NCBI RefSeq assembly: GCF_030273315.1
Contig: NZ_CP127174.1
Coordinates: 2,914,001-2,978,000, forward strand
Reading direction: 5' to 3'
From: Natrialbaceae archaeon AArc-T1-2
GTDB taxonomy: Archaea > Halobacteriota > Halobacteria > Halobacteriales > Natrialbaceae
DNA length: 64,000 nucleotides
The notes under the pieces are model-generated. The model saw only the letters and a program-made list of their open reading frames with translations. It was not told the origin of the DNA and searched no databases. Shown here piece after piece: positions 61,491 to 64,000 of this stretch. Position 1 is the stretch's first letter; every line of letters begins with the position of its first letter. A program made the translations under genes and the position numbers.

Positions 61491-63245
61491 TCAGTGTCTC
61501 GCCAGAAGGCGACCCTCGTCGTCGTACTCGAATCCCGCTTCTTCGAACGCCGTTCTCGCGACCGTCTCGTTGAACTCGCCATCCGTTCCAAGAAACGGCA
61601 CTGCCGGATCCGTACCGTCCCACGCCAGCTTCTCGGGAACCCACTCGCCGGTCATGGGCGTTCCGACCGGGATCGCCTGTCCCTCGAACACCTCCTCGAC
61701 GATCCAGGCCTTATCGAGCAGCCTGGCGACGGTTCGACGGAAGTAGGGATTGCTACAGGGTGCGTTCCGGGCGTTGAACCCGACGTGATAGAACGCCCGG
61801 GAGGGCGACTCGAGCAGCCGAATCGGCGCTGATTCGTTCACGCCGCCGGCCAAACCGGGCGCAAGCGGCGTGATCGTGACGTCGACGTCGCCGTCTTTGA
61901 CGGCCTCGATCGCCGACGCGCTCCGTGGGTGGACGACGATCCGAACCGTCTCGGCCGTCGCCGCGGGAAGGGTCATCGATCGTCGACTGAAGTGATCGTC
62001 GAACTGCTCGAGAACGAGCGATTCCCGCTCGGTTCGTTCGACGAACTGGAACGGGCCGCTGCCGATCGGCGGGACGTTGTCGGTGACGACGGCCTCCGTC
62101 GTTCCCGGTGTGGTGCCGAATCCGGCCACGTCGGCGTCGTTTGTCCGGTCGGTCCAGACGTGTTCCGGCAGAATCGGGACGGTAAACGCCCGCTCGCCGA
62201 CCGCGGGGGTGGCGTCGACGTCGATGGTGAGAGTCAGAGTATCTTCGGGGTCGACAGCAACCGACGAGACGGCTGCGGCCCGGCCACGATACAGCGGCGG
62301 CGGTGACGGGGCCTCGCTCTCGCCGAGCGACGTGTCCTCGAGGAACCGGTAGGTGAACGCGACGTCGTCGGCCGTCAGCACCTCGCCGTCGTGCCACCGG
62401 CAGTCGTCCCGGAGCGTGACCGTCGCGGTCGAGCCGTCCCACTCCCACTCCGACGCGAGCCACGGTCTGACCTCGTCGTCGACGGCCGTCCCGAGCGAAT
62501 CGTAGACGAGCGAGACGAGCGGCCCCTCACCCCGATACTCGACCGAGAGCGGGTTGAGATTTATGGTCGGACGCGTGTCGGTGATCGCACCGGCAAACGA
62601 GTCGTCGTTTGCGAGCGGGTCGAGACCGAGATAGCCGAGTCGGGTCGTCGGGTGATCGTCGCCCCACCCTTCGAAGCGATCCGTCCGGACGATGCGTCGT
62701 TCGATCGGCATGCAGATCGGGACGAACGGCTGTTCGTTCGCGACTCCGGTGAGGATTTCGGCGACTTCTTCCCGCCGCTGGTCACCGTCGAGGTCGCGCT
62801 GGGCCTCGAGACGCTCGTCGAACGCCATGCTGGTAAAGCCGAACGGATTTTGCCAGCCGGACTCGTCGGCGTACCTCGAGTGTAACAACTCGTAGAGAAA
62901 GTCGGGATCGACGTCGCCCGGATGACGGCCGACGTAGAGGTCGAAGTCGTGGTTGACGAGGACGGTTCGCAGAAATTCGACCTGTGCGAGGTACTCGATC
63001 GAGACGTCGATGCCGACTGCCTCGAGAGCGTCACCGAGCAACGAGGCGAGCTGGACCAGCTCGGTGTCGTAGTCCGAGGGGACGGTCGCGATCGTCATCG
63101 ACAACTGATCGGTCGGGTTTCGCCCGAGCACATTTCGGGTCTGGCGGACGCAGCCACTCGCCGCGACCGTCAGTCCGGTCGCTGTAGCTGAGAGGAGGGA
63201 TCGACGGCTCGGAGAGCCGTTCGAACGGGGGGTGGCGGGTGCCAT
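61491..63245 (-). CDS. Peptide/nickel-type ABC substrate-binding lipoprotein (SBP family 5)
   Basis: 584 aa from the ATG at 63245; the open frame further upstream is not coding-like. Signal SRRSLLSATATGLTVAASGC has twin Arg and a lipobox. The family 5 pattern appears in the second half: LASEWEWDGSTATVTLRDDCRWHDGEVLTADDVAFTYRFLEDTSLG, then VKDGDVDVTIT and VGFNARNAPCSNPYFRRTVARLLDKAWIV. The order is unusual because a partial SBP-like segment (residues about 50-225, YEL...IPVERRI-type) precedes this block. No permease or ATPase genes are beside it. Confidence 0.82.
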   Translation of the reverse strand: MAPATPRSNGSPSRRSLLSATATGLTVAASGCVRQTRNVLGRNPTDQLSMTIATVPSDYDTELVQLASLLGDALEAVGIDVSIEYLAQVEFLRTVLVNHDFDLYVGRHPGDVDPDFLYELLHSRYADESGWQNPFGFTSMAFDERLEAQRDLDGDQRREEVAEILTGVANEQPFVPICMPIERRIVRTDRFEGWGDDHPTTRLGYLGLDPLANDDSFAGAITDTRPTINLNPLSVEYRGEGPLVSLVYDSLGTAVDDEVRPWLASEWEWDGSTATVTLRDDCRWHDGEVLTADDVAFTYRFLEDTSLGESEAPSPPPLYRGRAAAVSSVAVDPEDTLTLTIDVDATPAVGERAFTVPILPEHVWTDRTNDADVAGFGTTPGTTEAVVTDNVPPIGSGPFQFVERTERESLVLEQFDDHFSRRSMTLPAATAETVRIVVHPRSASAIEAVKDGDVDVTITPLAPGLAGGVNESAPIRLLESPSRAFYHVGFNARNAPCSNPYFRRTVARLLDKAWIVEEVFEGQAIPVGTPMTGEWVPEKLAWDGTDPAVPFLGTDGEFNETVARTAFEEAGFEYDDEGRLLARH

Positions 63246-63449
63246 TTGCCTTTTCTGTAGATTCGGGGCTGCGATACAACAGTATTGCGTCTCTCTTTTT
63301 TGTATGTCTAGTATAACGTTCCGAGTGTACGAGTACGCGTGTGTTAGAAATGTAACCCAGCGAGCAAAACGGTTCTGGAACGTCGTACGCGTCTCTGACC
63401 GTCGGGCCGAAGAGCAAGACAGATAGGACGTCCCTCCTAACGGCCGACA

Positions 63450-64000
63450 ATGGCTACTGCAGACGCGCAACGGCGGCTGCGAGAGAACCCCCTCGGTGCG
63501 ACGGCGATCCTGACGGTCGTCGGGTACGTGCTGGTGATCGGGACGTTCCTCGTCGACGTTCCGATATATCCCGATCTCACGCTCGCCGAAGTCAACGCCC
63601 TGACACACGCGATCGCGGTCATCAACGCCGCGACGACGGTGTTGCTCGTGGCGGGGTGGTACTGGATTCGAAACGACGAGGTCGACAAACACCGACTCGC
63701 GATGGTCGGAGCGTTCGGACTCATCTTGCTTTTTCTCGTCGTCTACCTGGTCCGGGTCGGTGGCGGCGGCGAGAAGTACATCACGGGCGTCTCCGATCCC
63801 GTCTACTACTCGTATCTCGCCATGCTCGGGATCCACATCCTGCTGTCGATCGTCGCCGTTCCGGTCGTCCTCTATGCGCTGATTCTCGGGCTGACGCACA
63901 CGCCGGCCGAGCTGCGCGGAACTGCCCACGCGAGCGTCGGTCGGATCGCCGCTGCCTCGTGGATCCTGAGCCTCGTCCTCGGGGTCGTCACCTACGTGAT
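63450..64000 (+). CDS. DUF420-family membrane protein, cut by the window end
   Basis: At least 183 aa from the ATG at 63450; the 3' end is outside. Five or more helices; HAIAVINAATTVLLVAGWYWIRNDEVDKHRLAM and YYSYLAMLGIHILLSIVAVPVVLYAL carry the conserved His residues of DUF420, a group related to heme/copper-oxidase assembly factors. Function in haloarchaea is not proven. Divergent from the binding protein, with an AT-rich promoter gap of about 200 bp. Confidence 0.88.
   Translation, partial: MATADAQRRLRENPLGATAILTVVGYVLVIGTFLVDVPIYPDLTLAEVNALTHAIAVINAATTVLLVAGWYWIRNDEVDKHRLAMVGAFGLILLFLVVYLVRVGGGGEKYITGVSDPVYYSYLAMLGIHILLSIVAVPVVLYALILGLTHTPAELRGTAHASVGRIAAASWILSLVLGVVTYV

Overview
The window is haloarchaeal chromosomal or megaplasmid DNA. 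The proteins are highly acidic, GC is high with many CTCGAG-type words, several starts look leaderless behind TATA-like boxes, secreted proteins carry twin-arginine plus lipobox signals, and there are a halocyanin, small haloarchaeal zinc-finger proteins, a SAMP-activating E1 enzyme and ISH6/IS1341-type insertion sequences. I infer a Natrialbales-like species from overall similarity, not from a marker gene.

Layout. 1-2.2 kb: end of a phenylacetyl-CoA epoxidase operon (paaA'-B-C-D plus a separate PaaD zinc ribbon), followed by an aldehyde dehydrogenase and a PaaI-like thioesterase. 4.4-11 kb: a leftward catabolic unit (LLM oxidoreductase, M24 hydrolase, small membrane protein, epimerase, ThDP enzyme, EthD protein) divergent from an IclR regulator; then an acyl-CoA synthetase. 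13.4-17.3 kb: a patchwork of small genes with IS200/IS605 ends, a tnpB pseudogene carrying a 52-bp insertion, and one copy of a 109-bp inverted-repeat element. 17.4-19.4 kb: an orc1/cdc6 gene with five origin-recognition-box-like repeats, a likely replication origin. 19.4-23.9 kb: zinc finger, halocyanin, tryptophanase, second 109-bp element, ferredoxin and an alpha/beta-hydrolase without its serine nucleophile.

24.0-29.9 kb: a low-GC island next to tRNA-Met, holding a Hachiman (hamA-hamB) defence pair. The 3' end of hamB is cut off by an ISH6-family element, and an integrase remnant lies to its right.

30-52 kb: the most interesting part. TAXI-type TRAP transport genes, an Ldh/ComC-family dehydrogenase, a D-2-hydroxyacid dehydrogenase, two-subunit SuyAB/UxaA-type lyase, a molybdenum sulfite-oxidase-like enzyme, a TauE/SafE exporter, an argininosuccinate-lyase-like enzyme, a full but split succinate-dehydrogenase-like complex and an IclR regulator lie together. 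The simplest reading is uptake and breakdown of 3-sulfolactate or a related C3/C4 sulfonate: two dehydrogenases interconvert stereoisomers via sulfopyruvate, the lyase releases sulfite, and sulfite is oxidised or exported. The extra lyase and the SDH-like complex, whose flavoprotein lacks the FAD-linking histidine, suggest a second C4-dicarboxylate branch that I cannot assign. All substrate assignments here are inference.

51.9-53.7 kb has no gene I can support. 53.7-64 kb is core-like: rhomboid-family membrane protein, a degenerate M24 protein coupled to a UvrD/PcrA-like helicase, small zinc fingers, UbaA-like E1, a PAP2 phosphatase, a peptide-type substrate-binding lipoprotein and a DUF420 protein cut by the window end.
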